64,000 bases of DNA, from NCBI RefSeq assembly GCF_018325905.1, contig NZ_AP021901.1, forward strand, positions 2,356,001 to 2,420,000. The letters run 5' to 3'. Within the stretch, counting starts at the first letter, position 1. Each line of letters starts with the position of its first letter. Origin of the DNA: Pseudomonas sp. St316. GTDB taxonomy: Bacteria; Pseudomonadota; Gammaproteobacteria; Pseudomonadales; Pseudomonadaceae. The notes under the pieces were generated by a model. It worked only from the letters and a program-made list of their open reading frames with translations, ran no database searches and was not told where the DNA came from. Shown in pieces: positions 47,020 to 56,558 of this stretch. A program made the position numbers and the translations under genes.

Positions 47020-48939
47020 CTACCGGGTCGTGACGATCGGCTCAGGTCGGTCAGGGTCGTGCAGCAGCGTAAAGCCCCGATTCCGCAACGCACGACCAAT
47101 GAAGCGCGAGCCGATGTCATTCAAGTGTGTGTCATCGCGGTACAGTAACTGCCCTTCAATGACCGGACTGCACAACCCTGCCGGGCAGATTACCTGGTTG
47201 GGGTCGATAAAGCGTACCTGGGGCAGCCTGGCGCGTATGCCGTCCCAATAGGGCGCCGTGATGTCCAGTGGGGCGGAGCAGGGACGCTGGGTGGCGAACA
47301 TCAAGCGACGCACCGGACAGGTCGCGGCTTTATCGATGTTCTGGTTACTCAGGATTACGATGACCTGGCCGGTGTTCTGCGCCACGCGCTTGATGCTCGC
47401 TTCGATCGCGTTCCCAGCCGCTGCATCCTTCGGCCAGGCCCCGGCCAGCACGACATAGGGGTAGTGGTTCTGTTCGATCAACCCGAGCACCCGTTCATTA
47501 CGTTTTCCACAATGGCTGACATACACCGTCGAGAGCCCGCCGGTGTAGTCGAAGATCGGCGGGCAACCGTCCAGGGTGTAGTCCATCAAGCTGATGCCAT
47601 TGGGTTCGGCGAGGATGTCGACCATGCCCGTGAAATGATTGGCGAACGAATCACCCACCATGATCCCGTCGACTGGCTGCTTGCGCGCCCCAAGCCGGCA
47701 ATCGGGGTTGGGATCGGCGCTGTACCGGGCATTGGGCATGTGGCAGCCGCTGCGAAGTTTGTTCGGCTCGGCCAGGGTCATTGCTTCGAGCGTCGCCACT
47801 TCAGGCGCAAAGCGCTGGGAAAATCCGCCTGATTGCAGGCTGGTCACCGCCAGCACGGCGAGCCCGAGGGCCGGTAGGGTGAATCGCCGCAGGAGCACGC
47901 GTGAAAACGGCAACTGCTTCCCGGTCCGTCGATAAGGGACCTCGACATAACGCCAGGACCACCAGGACAGCGCGATCGCCACCGCCACCAGCAAGGCTCC
48001 CACGGCAGGCGTAATGGCAATGTCCAGGTAATTCAGGAAAGCGATCAGGGGCCAGTGCCAAAGATAAAGCGAATACGAAATCAAGCCGATGAACACCATG
48101 GGCCGGTTGGTCAGCAGGCGCCAGCGAACCTCGCCACTGCCGGCCAGAATCAGCAGCGCCGCGCCCAGGCAGGGGATCAAGGCGTTGAGGCCAGGGAAGG
48201 GCGCCGCCGGGCTCAAGGCAAACATGGCAAAACCAATCAGCCCGGCCCCCGCCAGCCCATACCCCAACGCCGCTCTGCGGCCGAGCCTGCGTGGCTGATA
48301 GAGATAAATGCCCAGCGCACCGCCCAGCATTAACTCGAAAAACCGCGTGGGCAGCAAATAGTAGGAGGCAGTGGCGAAGACGTTCGTGGCGTACTCCGAA
48401 AACCCAACTGCCGCGACAATGCCGGCCCCCAGCACGGGCAGCAGGTAACGTGGCAGCAGGCGATAAAGCGCCAGGATGAGCAGCGGCCAGATCACATAGA
48501 ACTGCTCTTCGATGCCCAGTGACCAGGTATGCAACAACGGCGCTTCGCTGGCGTCCGCCGCGAAGTAGTTGCCGTACTTCACCCAGATGTAGAAGTTCGA
48601 AACGCCCAGCAACGAGAACAGCGCGCTGATGTTGAGCCGGATCAGGTCGACGGGGGAAAGAATGAAGGCGCCGGCGACCACGCTTGCCAGCAAGACTGTG
48701 GTCAGTGCCGGCACGATGCGGTTGATGCGTCGCTGATAAAAACGCTTCAGTGAAAAGGTGTTCTGCCTGATCTCGGCAAACACCTGGGAAGTGATGAGAA
48801 ATCCAGAAATGACGAAGAAAATGTCGACCCCCACGAATCCGCCCGGCAACAGACTGGCGTTGAGGTGATGAATGAACACGGCGATGACCGCAACGGCGCG
48901 AAGCCCGTCGATGTCGGGGCGATATTGGGTGTTAGGCAT
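47020..48939 (-). CDS. OafA/YrhL-type acyltransferase with SGNH domain
   Basis: The product is 639 residues long. Residues about 1-340 form an acyltransferase-3 membrane domain with about ten helices: YRPDIDGLRAVAVIAVFIHHLN (with the catalytic His), FFVISGFLITSQVF, FYQRRINRIVPAL and LLHTWSLGIEEQFYVIWP. Residues about 385-639 form a periplasmic SGNH esterase-like domain: GIMVGDSFANHF (Ser) and YRDDTHLNDIGSRFI (Asp and His). Such proteins O-acetylate LPS or exopolysaccharide. ATG at 48939 is the family start; a frame open from 49137 lacks a ribosome site. It may act on the EPS made by the nearby operon. Confidence 0.9.
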   Translation of the reverse strand: MPNTQYRPDIDGLRAVAVIAVFIHHLNASLLPGGFVGVDIFFVISGFLITSQVFAEIRQNTFSLKRFYQRRINRIVPALTTVLLASVVAGAFILSPVDLIRLNISALFSLLGVSNFYIWVKYGNYFAADASEAPLLHTWSLGIEEQFYVIWPLLILALYRLLPRYLLPVLGAGIVAAVGFSEYATNVFATASYYLLPTRFFELMLGGALGIYLYQPRRLGRRAALGYGLAGAGLIGFAMFALSPAAPFPGLNALIPCLGAALLILAGSGEVRWRLLTNRPMVFIGLISYSLYLWHWPLIAFLNYLDIAITPAVGALLVAVAIALSWWSWRYVEVPYRRTGKQLPFSRVLLRRFTLPALGLAVLAVTSLQSGGFSQRFAPEVATLEAMTLAEPNKLRSGCHMPNARYSADPNPDCRLGARKQPVDGIMVGDSFANHFTGMVDILAEPNGISLMDYTLDGCPPIFDYTGGLSTVYVSHCGKRNERVLGLIEQNHYPYVVLAGAWPKDAAAGNAIEASIKRVAQNTGQVIVILSNQNIDKAATCPVRRLMFATQRPCSAPLDITAPYWDGIRARLPQVRFIDPNQVICPAGLCSPVIEGQLLYRDDTHLNDIGSRFIGRALRNRGFTLLHDPDRPEPIVTTR

Positions 48940-49183
48940 GGCGGCGATCGTCCTTTGATAGGAAGCAACCAGGTTCGTCACGTTTATGACGGTTGCGCCG
49001 ACAGCCTGAAACGGCGGGTATGACTTATTGATTGATAGACGAAAAACCAAGCCAAGCAAGACTATTGGATCCAATTTATCTGGCAAGTGACAAACGGTAG
49101 ATCCATTCCATAGGCTCATCCCGGGTGGGGCCGTCACTCAACTCCGCTATCCTGAGCCTCACGTTCATTCATTGAGCCTTTTC

Positions 49184-49851
49184 ATGCTTGAAGTCCGCGA
49201 TGTCTACAAAAGCTATCCCACCCCCAAGGCCCATTGCCGGTGTTGCAGGGTGTCGATCTGACCCTGATGCCAGGCAGCAGCCTGGCGCTGATGGGGGAGT
49301 CGGGCAGTGGCAAGAGCACCTTGCTGCACCTGGTCGCCGGGCTGGACAAGGTCGACCGCGGCAGCATTCGCAGTGGCGAGTCTCGGCTCGATGGCATGAG
49401 TGAAAGCCAGTTGGCGAATTGGCGACGCACGGAAATCGGCTTGGTGTTCCAGCAGTTCAACCTCATCAGCAGCTTGTCGGTGGAGGACAACCTGGCGTTC
49501 CAGGCGCGTCTGTGTGGCCGCTATGACGTGGCCTGGCAAGCTCACCTGGTGCAGCGGCTCGGGCTTTCTGGGCTGCTGCGGCGTTATCCCGAGCAGCTTT
49601 CCGGCGGCCAGCAACAGCGGGTGGCGCTGGGGCGGGCGTTGGCCTCGCGGCCGCCTTTGTTGCTGGCCGATGAACCCACCGGCAGCCTCGACGAAGCCAC
49701 CAGCGACGAAGTGCTGCAACTGCTGCTGGAACTGCTGGAGGGTAGCCCCACCAGCCTGCTGATGGTGACCCACAGTCCACGGGTCGCGGCTCGCCTGGCC
49801 CAGCGCGTGGTGTTGCACGGTGGACAGTTGGCGCAGGTGGCCCAGGGGTGA
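49184..49851 (+). CDS. AttE-like ABC ATPase, frameshifted at a C5 run
   Basis: ATG at 49184 reads MLEVRDVYKSYPTP and then derails within 15 codons. Adding one base to the C5 run at 49221-49225 restores ...PTPQGPLPVLQGVDLTLMPG and a 222-residue LolD/MacB-type ATPase with Walker A GESGSGKST, signature LSGGQQQRVALGRAL, Walker B LLLADEPTGSLD and switch His in MVTHSPRVA. An ATG at 49234 would skip the first strand. The next gene is an FtsX-like permease that overlaps by 4 bases (GTGATG), so the pair is one exporter. The gap is probably a sequence error. Confidence 0.82.
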
Positions 49852-52319
49852 TGATTTTTCGCCAGACCCTCAAGGCCCTGCTCAGCCATTGGCGCCAACA
49901 CCCGGTGCAATTCTTCAGCGTGCTGACCGGCCTGTGGCTGGCCACCAGCCTGCTCACTGGCGTGCAGGCGCTAAACAGTCAGGCCCGGGACAGCTACGCC
50001 CGGGCCAGCCAACTGATCGGCGGCCAACCCCAGGCCAGTCTTAGTGCACCCGGTGGCGGTACCTTCCCCCAGCAATGGTTTATCGAGCTGCGACGCCAGG
50101 GCTGGCCGGTGTCGCCAGTGTTGCAGGCTCGGGTGCTGCTCAAGGACCACGAGGATCAGCGCCTGCAACTGATGGGCATCGACCCGGTGTCGCTGCCGCC
50201 CGGTGCGGCACTGGCGGGGCAGGCGCGGGAGATGAGCGAGGTGGTGGAATTCTTTACCGACCCCGGTCGCACCTGGGTCGCTGCGCAGACCTTGCAGGCC
50301 CTGGGGCTGACCGAGGGCGACCGGCCTCGCACAGTCGATGGGCAATCCCTGCCGCCGCTGCATGCCCAGGTGGACATGGCGCCCGGCGTGTTGTTGATGG
50401 ACATTGGTTTTGCCCAACAGGTACTCGGGTTGCCGGAGCAACTGTCGCGGCTACTGTTGCCCGCCACGTTCAACGCTGCGTTGCCGGAGGCGTTCAATGG
50501 TCGGCTTCAACTCAAGCACGCCGATGAAGAAAACAACCTGTCGCGCCTGACCGAAAGTTTTCACCTGAACCTCGATGCCTTGGGGTTCTTATCCTTCGTG
50601 GTGGGGCTGTTCATCGTTCACGCGGCCATCGGCCTGGCCCTGGAACAACGCCGCAGTCTGTTGCGAACCCTGCGCGCCTGTGGCGTCAGTGCGCGGGTAC
50701 TGGTCACCAGCCTGACCTTCGAATTGGGCGCGTTGGCCTTGCTGGGTGGGATCGCCGGGGTGCTCAGCGGTTATTGGCTGGCGAGCCTGTTGTTGCCCGA
50801 TGTCGCGGCGAGTTTGCGGGGTTTGTACGGCGCCGAAGTGGCCGGGCAGTTGAACCTCAGCCCGTGGTGGTGGCTCAGCGGCGTCGGCCTTAGCCTGCTC
50901 GGTGCGCTACTGGCCGGCGCCGACAGTCTGTTGCGGGCGGCGCGCCTGCCATTGCTGGCGCTGGCCAACCCCCAAGCCTGGCATCAGGCCCATTCGCGAT
51001 GGCTGCGGCGCCAGGGTTGGGTGGCGACGGTGGCGGTGTTGATTGCCACATCGGCGTTGATCTGGGGCGACAGCCTGGCCAGCGGTTTTGTCCTGATGAC
51101 CGCCTTGTTGCTGGGCGCGGCGCTGGCCTTGCCGGTGCTGCTCAACAGCGCGCTGAAGCGGCTGTTGAGCCGCAGCCGCTCGGTGCTCGGACAGTGGTTT
51201 CTGGCCGATTGCCGTCAGCAATTGCCAACGTTGAGCCTGGCGCTGATGGCCTTGTTGCTGGCGCTGGCGGCGAACATCGGCGCCGGCAGCATGACCGCCG
51301 GTTTCCGCCAGACCTTCAGCAACTGGCTCGAACAACGGCTGACCGCCGAGTTGTACATCAACCCGCAAACCCCGGCCCAGGCAGACGAACTGTACGCCTG
51401 GCTCAAGCAGCAAGCGGCGATCACTGCCGTCGTTCCCCTTTGGCAAGTCTCGGTCCCGTTGCAGGGCTGGCCGACGGATATCCACGGCATCATCGATCAC
51501 CCCCACTATCGCCAGCATTGGCCGCTGCTGGAATCGGCCGGCGACAAGCCGTGGGAGCAACTGGCCGCCGCCGACACCCTCATGCTCAGCGAACAACTGG
51601 CCCGGCGCCTCAAGGTGAGCATCGGCGATCAGTTGACCCTGGCGACGCCGAAGGGGCCATGGGCACTGCGTATCGTTGGAATCTACGCCGACTACGGCAA
51701 TCCCAAGGGCCATGTGCTGGTCAACGCCGAGCATTTGCTGGCGCACTGGCCGAACCTGACGCCGAACCGTTTCAACCTGCGCATCGAACCGCCCGCAATC
51801 CCGGCGCTACTGACCGCGTTGCAAGGCCGGTTCAGCCTGGACGACAGCCGCATCGTCGATCAGGCCCGGCTCAAGGGTTGGTCGACCCAGGTGTTCGAAC
51901 GCACCTTCGCCGCCACCGCCGCCCTCAACAGCCTGACCCTGGCGGTGGCCGGGGTGGCGTTGTTCATCAGCCTGCTGACCCAGAGCCAGAGTCGCCTCGG
52001 CCAGTTGGCGCCGCTGTGGGCATTGGGCGTGACGCGCCGGCAGTTGATGTTGCTCAACCTCGGCCAGACCTGGCTGTTGGCGCTGCTGACCTTGGTCCTG
52101 GCGTTGCCGCTGGGCATCGCCCTGGCCTGGTGCCTGGACACGGTGATCAATGTGCAGGCCTTCGGTTGGCGCCTGCCGTTGCGGGTGTTTCCGTTGCAAC
52201 TGGTGCAGTTGCTGGCCCTGGCGATGCTCGCCACGCTACTGGCGTCGGCCTGGCCGCTGTATGCGTTGTACCGCACCCAGCCGGCGGATTTGCTGAGGAC
52301 CTTTGCCCATGAAAATTAA
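49848..52319 (+). CDS. double FtsX-type ABC permease (AttF/AttG-like)
   Basis: This is an 823-residue inner-membrane protein with about ten helices in two FtsX units: one helix near the N-terminus (FFSVLTGLWLATSLLTGVQA) and three at about 245-365, then a central pair and three more at about 690-805. A large periplasmic domain (MacB_PCD-like) lies in each half. The layout is that of LolC/AttFG-like permeases with both halves fused. Substrates of AttEFGH-like systems are not known; lipids or lipoproteins are plausible. It overlaps the ATPase gene and the AttH gene. Confidence 0.82.
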   Translation: MMIFRQTLKALLSHWRQHPVQFFSVLTGLWLATSLLTGVQALNSQARDSYARASQLIGGQPQASLSAPGGGTFPQQWFIELRRQGWPVSPVLQARVLLKDHEDQRLQLMGIDPVSLPPGAALAGQAREMSEVVEFFTDPGRTWVAAQTLQALGLTEGDRPRTVDGQSLPPLHAQVDMAPGVLLMDIGFAQQVLGLPEQLSRLLLPATFNAALPEAFNGRLQLKHADEENNLSRLTESFHLNLDALGFLSFVVGLFIVHAAIGLALEQRRSLLRTLRACGVSARVLVTSLTFELGALALLGGIAGVLSGYWLASLLLPDVAASLRGLYGAEVAGQLNLSPWWWLSGVGLSLLGALLAGADSLLRAARLPLLALANPQAWHQAHSRWLRRQGWVATVAVLIATSALIWGDSLASGFVLMTALLLGAALALPVLLNSALKRLLSRSRSVLGQWFLADCRQQLPTLSLALMALLLALAANIGAGSMTAGFRQTFSNWLEQRLTAELYINPQTPAQADELYAWLKQQAAITAVVPLWQVSVPLQGWPTDIHGIIDHPHYRQHWPLLESAGDKPWEQLAAADTLMLSEQLARRLKVSIGDQLTLATPKGPWALRIVGIYADYGNPKGHVLVNAEHLLAHWPNLTPNRFNLRIEPPAIPALLTALQGRFSLDDSRIVDQARLKGWSTQVFERTFAATAALNSLTLAVAGVALFISLLTQSQSRLGQLAPLWALGVTRRQLMLLNLGQTWLLALLTLVLALPLGIALAWCLDTVINVQAFGWRLPLRVFPLQLVQLLALAMLATLLASAWPLYALYRTQPADLLRTFAHEN

Positions 52320-53379
52320 AGTGGGTGTGTTGTTGCTGGCGTTGCTCAGTGGTTGCGATGACTCAGCCCCAACGCAAAAGGGCTTTGCCGGCCTCGGCGA
52401 CCAGGCTGCCGCGTTCACACCGGTTGTGCCTGGGCGGGTGTTCAGTTTCCCCGCCGACCATGGCCTTCATGAAGGTTTTCGCATCGAGTGGTGGTACGTC
52501 ACCGCCAATCTCAAGGATGCCCAGGGGCATGAGTTCGGCGTGCAATGGACGCTGTTTCGCAGCGCCTTGAATGCCGCGCCCCAGGCCAGCGGCTGGCGCA
52601 ACCAGACGATCTGGCTCGGCCACGCGGCGGTCACATCCGCCACGGTGCATCATGCTGCCGAGCGTTATGCCCGAGGCGGGGTGGGGCAGGCCGGGGTGCA
52701 GGCGGTGCCCTTCAATGCCTGGATCGACGACTGGCAATTCAATACCCAGGCTTCAGGCACCGAGCCGTTGGCAGAGATGCAATTGAAGGCGCGCGACCCA
52801 CGCTTCAGCTATGCATTGCGGCTGACGTCGAGCCGACCGCTGGTGTTGCAGGGCGATCGAGGTTTCAGTCAAAAATCCGAACAGGGGCAGGCGTCGTATT
52901 ACTACAGCCAGCCGTTCTTCCAGGCCAGCGGTGAATTGGAAATCGATGGCCAGCGTTACGCGGTCAGCGGTCCGGCCTGGCTCGACCGCGAATGGAGCAG
53001 CCAGCCCCTGACCGCCAGCCAGACCGGCTGGGACTGGTTTTCCCTGCACCTGGACAACGGCGAGCACCTGATGCTCTACCGCATGCGCCGCAAGGACGGC
53101 GCGCCTTATCTCACGGGCACTTGGATCGATGCCCAGGGCCGGGCGCAAACCCTGCGCGCCGAGGAAATCAGCCTTGTGCCCCAGGACACCACCAAGGTTG
53201 CCGGGCGCTCGATGCCGATAGGCTGGGCCATCAAGATCCCCAGCAAACAACTCGACATCACCCTCCACGCGCTCAATCCCAATGCCTGGATGAACCTGCG
53301 CATTCCCTATTGGGAAGGCCCGGTGCAGCTGCGTGGCAGCCAGGGCGGCAACGGTTACCTGGAGATGACCGGCTACTGA
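52309..53379 (+). CDS. AttH-like lipoprotein (lipocalin/CrtC-like fold)
   Basis: This is a 356-residue lipoprotein with signal MKIKVGVLLLALLSGC (lipobox LSGC, Cys 16). The mature part has the AttH/CrtC-like double lipocalin fold: FPADHGLHEGFRIEWWYVTANL, EFGVQWTLFRSAL, then GFSQKSEQGQASYYYSQPF and GPAWLDREWSSQPL..GWDWFSLHLDNGEHLMLYRMR. It resembles carotenoid 1,2-hydratase relatives, but in this ABC context it is the AttH component. It overlaps the permease gene by 11 bases. It probably acts with the exporter in the periplasm. Confidence 0.85.
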   Translation: MKIKVGVLLLALLSGCDDSAPTQKGFAGLGDQAAAFTPVVPGRVFSFPADHGLHEGFRIEWWYVTANLKDAQGHEFGVQWTLFRSALNAAPQASGWRNQTIWLGHAAVTSATVHHAAERYARGGVGQAGVQAVPFNAWIDDWQFNTQASGTEPLAEMQLKARDPRFSYALRLTSSRPLVLQGDRGFSQKSEQGQASYYYSQPFFQASGELEIDGQRYAVSGPAWLDREWSSQPLTASQTGWDWFSLHLDNGEHLMLYRMRRKDGAPYLTGTWIDAQGRAQTLRAEEISLVPQDTTKVAGRSMPIGWAIKIPSKQLDITLHALNPNAWMNLRIPYWEGPVQLRGSQGGNGYLEMTGY

Positions 53380-53444
53380 AAGTCGCCGGAACTCCCTGCG
53401 AACGCCGACCCTCATAGTTTATGAATGTCTCGCAGGAGCCCGTC

Positions 53445-53687
53445 ATGAGCGATGACCTCAAACTTGCGTCGCTGGCCGATTGGCAGCGATTGTTCGACGA
53501 CAAGGCCTACTGGCAGCAGTCACCGGATGCTCACTTCACCGAACTGATGCGGGTCGCCAATGATTTATTTGGCCTGGGGGCTATCGACCTGGCGCAGTGG
53601 CAGGACTTGAAAACCAAGGCTGAACAACTGCACCTGCGCTCCCCGGATGCCAACGTCGCTGAAGAAGTCGCTGACCCCGACGCCTGA
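53445..53687 (+). CDS. small hypothetical protein (80 aa)
   Basis: The product is an 80-residue acidic soluble protein with a helical pattern (LADWQRLFDDKAYWQQSPDAH, FTELMRVANDLFGLGAIDLA). No family is recognised. ATG at 53445 has AGGAG six bases upstream, so the earlier ATG at 53421 is not used. It is 31 bases upstream of another small gene and likely shares its transcript. Confidence 0.7.
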   Translation: MSDDLKLASLADWQRLFDDKAYWQQSPDAHFTELMRVANDLFGLGAIDLAQWQDLKTKAEQLHLRSPDANVAEEVADPDA

Positions 53688-53718
53688 TCCCAGGCCTGAA
53701 AGATTCAAGGAGTTCGCC

Positions 53719-53892
53719 ATGAAGCACAGTCCCGATCAAACACCGCAGAACCCCGACGAACCGGCGTTGCCCGGTGAAGTGGAGCGCGATAACGATGCCT
53801 TGCGGCCCAACGACCCGGCCAAACGTAAACAACGGCACGGCGACTCTGATGCGGGGGATACCGATGCGCAGAAAACCGCTCGGAGGGGCTGA
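53719..53892 (+). CDS. small disordered hypothetical protein (57 aa)
   Basis: The product is a highly charged, Pro/Asp/Arg-rich 57-residue protein (HSPDQTPQNPDEPALPGEVE, KRKQRHGDSDAGDTDAQKTA) with no hydrophobic core, so it is probably disordered. AAGGAG lies seven bases before the ATG. No family is recognised. It follows the 80-residue gene by 31 bases. The 409 bases to the hcp gene contain no gene, only inverted repeats. Confidence 0.6.
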   Translation: MKHSPDQTPQNPDEPALPGEVERDNDALRPNDPAKRKQRHGDSDAGDTDAQKTARRG

Positions 53893-54156
53893 AGTGCGAC
53901 ACCCCGACGGGTATTAAAAGAGTTTTTTAATGACTGTTTGTTTTTTATGCAGACAACTTTTGTACTTGTCCATGTTTTGTATAACTGTTTGTACAACTGT
54001 CGCATGAGTGCCATCCGGACACCGTGGCAAGCGGGCAGTCCTCAAAGCGTTCGAACAAGTGAGTAATGATCAGTCGTCGGCAGTTACAATAAAGATAAAC
54101 AATTATTTAAACAGGCTCACGGACATATTCCAAAAGTTCGATTATTATCATGCCCG

Positions 54157-54217
54157 TTCGCCCAGTGTCAGGCTCTTTACCAGTGCACGGATTGCCGAGG
54201 CCATCGCACTGGGCGAA
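54157..54217. repeat. perfect 11-bp inverted repeat downstream of hcp
   Basis: TTCGCCCAGTG (54157-54167) and CACTGGGCGAA (54207-54217) are perfect inverted arms with a 39-base loop. Together with a second hairpin at 54251-54285 it makes the 3' flank of hcp strongly structured. The stretch is in an AT-rich gene-free region. Confidence 0.45.
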
Positions 54218-54250
54218 CACCTCTCGGGGCCAAGCATAACCTTTTGCTTA

Positions 54251-54285
54251 AATGCACATCGGCCAGCAGACCTGGCCGGTGCATT
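54251..54285 (-). terminator. candidate terminator hairpin after hcp
   Basis: AATGCAC-AT-CGGCCAG (54251-54266) pairs with CTGGCCGGTGCATT (54272-54285) apart from a 2-base bulge. It lies 16 bases past the hcp stop. The following bases on the coding strand are TTAAGC with no long T-run, so the terminator call is moderate. Confidence 0.5.
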
Positions 54286-54301
54286 GATGCTTGCTCTCGA
54301 A

Positions 54302-54820
54302 TTAACTGACGACAGGCACGCGCCAGTCATCGGAACCCGAGGTGCCGCTGACTTCGTGGGTCCAGGTGATCTTGCGATACGAGAAGTGCACATCTTCCAG
54401 ATGGGTAAAGTGTGCGTTTGCCGGGTCCTGGCAGTTGAACATGTAGTCCTTGATTTCGACGATGGTCGCGTCCCACAGCGTAGTGGTGAAGTAGTGTTGC
54501 TGGATCCCTGCGCTCGATGTCCGGAACCATTGGATCACCACTTCTTCCATGCACTCAGCGCTGGTCAGGGCCCCCAGCAGCAGCGGCGTGGACTTATCGA
54601 ATACCTTGGTGATGATGAGCGGGTGATGAATGCGTTGGCCAGTTGGCTGGCCAGATTGGGGGTCACGCGGGACGCTCACTTGGTGTTGGAAGCCTTGGAC
54701 CATGATTCTGTCTTCGCGACCTTCCTGATAGATATTGCCAACCGAGTCGGCTGTAAACGCGCCTTTAGTGATCAGACCTTGCTTGATGCCGGTGATGGTC
54801 ATGTACGCTGGGGTAGCCAA
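54302..54820 (-). CDS. hcp: Hcp-family type VI secretion tube protein (orphan)
   Basis: This is a 172-residue protein of normal Hcp length. It shows the family start MATPAYMTITGIKQGLITKGAFTADSVG, then DRIMVQGFQHQVSVPRD, RIHHPLIITKVFDKSTPLL and the C-terminal VHFSYRKITWTHEVSGTSGSDDWRVP. Hcp hexamers form the inner tube of the type VI secretion system and carry small effectors. No other T6SS gene (tss, vgrG) is in the window, so it is an orphan that would use a system elsewhere. No obvious effector gene follows; strong inverted repeats lie downstream. Confidence 0.93.
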   Translation of the reverse strand: MATPAYMTITGIKQGLITKGAFTADSVGNIYQEGREDRIMVQGFQHQVSVPRDPQSGQPTGQRIHHPLIITKVFDKSTPLLLGALTSAECMEEVVIQWFRTSSAGIQQHYFTTTLWDATIVEIKDYMFNCQDPANAHFTHLEDVHFSYRKITWTHEVSGTSGSDDWRVPVVS

Positions 54821-55093
54821 TGGATGCTCTCCTTCCTGGATAACTCAAGGGCCTGGGACAGTAGTTGTCCGAGGTGGCCTGAGGGCTATCAAGAGCTATG
54901 CCATTAATAAAAAAACTATGTATATCAATTGGTTGTGTTTTTATTTTGAATGTTCCTGCCGAGGGAGAAGCGGAATATGTGTAAGGCGCCGCCCAGTGCC
55001 GTGCACTCTCTTGCGCAGCGGGCTCGCGCTACCGGCCCCTCGGCTGTAACGGCTTGATCATTGTGCTTGGCGGCAGGTCCGTAGAGCAACTTC

Positions 55094-56470
55094 CTACATA
55101 CCTATCTCAGCCCTGCATTCATCAATGGAGCGCTGTTGTGTCTCGGCGTACAGGCCCAACTCATCGATCGTCGCCCGTCCCAGTGCTTCTTCAAACGACT
55201 GGCGATTGGACTGCCCGGCATAGTGACTCTGGGCGGCATCGCCGAGGTTCGACTGGAAGATACCGGCGGCGCTGACCGGTAGGAAATCTTCGTACACCAA
55301 GGGTTCGGCGCGCAGGTATTGCTGCTCCAGCAAGTGTTCCAGCGAGGCCGTTTGCTCGACGGTGCCCTTGGCGGCGAGGCCTTTTGGCGTCACGAAGTAA
55401 CGGAAGTACGCCAGGGCCTGTCTACGCAGTTCCTCGTGGGTGTCAGGGAATTGGGCAAAGTGTTCGCTCATCAGCGTGTTGTAGCGTGCGGCGTTGGCTT
55501 CGTTGGGAAACTCTCCCAGCGCGTCGCGCGCCGCGTTCAGCAATTGATCGTAGAGCGCGCGGCCCCTGGGCGTGAGGGCCGCGCCACGTTGTTCGATTTC
55601 GCCGAAGCGGGCGCTGTGGCTGCCTTGGGACTGCGACTGGTCGGTGAAGGCGACAGGTTCGTCGAGTGCCTTGAAGCTGGTCTGGCGCAGCAGGATCGGG
55701 CATTGGCGACGGGGTGGGCCTTCGATCACGGCTTTGGGGGTAATACCGTGCACGGGCATCCGGGCCTGGACGATGTCGATGTCCAGGGTGCGTGGCGTCA
55801 GGTGATTGATGTGCGGGCCCTTGAATGCCACTACATCGGCGATCAGGCGATGTTGGGTGCTCAGTTGCCGGTACTGCTCGGCGGTGACGGTGGCGCTGTG
55901 GTGCCAGCGAAAGGTTTCCAGGGCCTGCAGGACGAAGTCCTCAGCCTGGGACTCGCTCAGGCCACCCTGGTATTCGGCCAGCTCTATGAGCTCAAGGGCC
56001 CTGGGGGTGAAGATCTGCCGTTTGTCCAACACAGCCTCGGCAAAGGCCCGAAGCTCGGTGTTCTCGATCAGCTCCAGGCGCAGCAGCGAGGTAAACACCC
56101 GGAATGGGCTGATCTGCAGCGCGCTTTCGTGCACGGCGCGAAAGGCGGTGGAATGCACCGGCACCCCGGCAGGCGTGAGGTCGTAGTAGCCCACCGGCTG
56201 CATGCCCATGACCGCGAACAGACGCCCCAGGGTCGCCAGCTCGGTGGCGGTGCCGACGCGGATCGCACCGTGGCGTTCCAGGTCCAGGCGCTCCAGTTCG
56301 CCAGTGCTGCGCAGGTGTGCGGCCAGGACCGGATCTTCGGCCATCACTTGGGCGTTGGTGTGTTCCACCAGCTTCATCAGGGTCCCATACAGCGGCACCT
56401 CGTCGCGGTACATGTCGGACATCGCCCTGGAGAAGCGTTGGCGGATCAGGTCGGGGCTGACGAAGCTCAT
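55094..56470 (-). CDS. hglS: 2-oxoadipate dioxygenase/decarboxylase HglS (YdcJ family)
   Basis: This is a 458-residue Fe(II) enzyme of the VOC/DUF1338 family. It converts 2-oxoadipate to D-2-hydroxyglutarate in D-lysine catabolism. From memory, P. putida HglS uses H70, H226, E294, R74 and V402. Equivalent residues occur here with a constant shift of three: H67 and R71 (RHGAIR), H223 (HINHL), E291 (FGEIEQ) and V399 (LPVSAAG). ATG at 56470 gives the family start MSFVSPDLIRQRFSRAMS; an upstream ATG at 56539 is open but not needed. It is 88 bases downstream of glcF on the same strand and may be co-transcribed. Confidence 0.9.
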   Translation of the reverse strand: MSFVSPDLIRQRFSRAMSDMYRDEVPLYGTLMKLVEHTNAQVMAEDPVLAAHLRSTGELERLDLERHGAIRVGTATELATLGRLFAVMGMQPVGYYDLTPAGVPVHSTAFRAVHESALQISPFRVFTSLLRLELIENTELRAFAEAVLDKRQIFTPRALELIELAEYQGGLSESQAEDFVLQALETFRWHHSATVTAEQYRQLSTQHRLIADVVAFKGPHINHLTPRTLDIDIVQARMPVHGITPKAVIEGPPRRQCPILLRQTSFKALDEPVAFTDQSQSQGSHSARFGEIEQRGAALTPRGRALYDQLLNAARDALGEFPNEANAARYNTLMSEHFAQFPDTHEELRRQALAYFRYFVTPKGLAAKGTVEQTASLEHLLEQQYLRAEPLVYEDFLPVSAAGIFQSNLGDAAQSHYAGQSNRQSFEEALGRATIDELGLYAETQQRSIDECRAEIGM

Positions 56471-56558
56471 CGTAAGAATTCCTGGCGAGGGCTGTGGGAA
56501 AGTTGGACGAAAGATCGCAGCCTTCGCCAGCCCCGGCAAACGAAGAATCTTCAGGACT

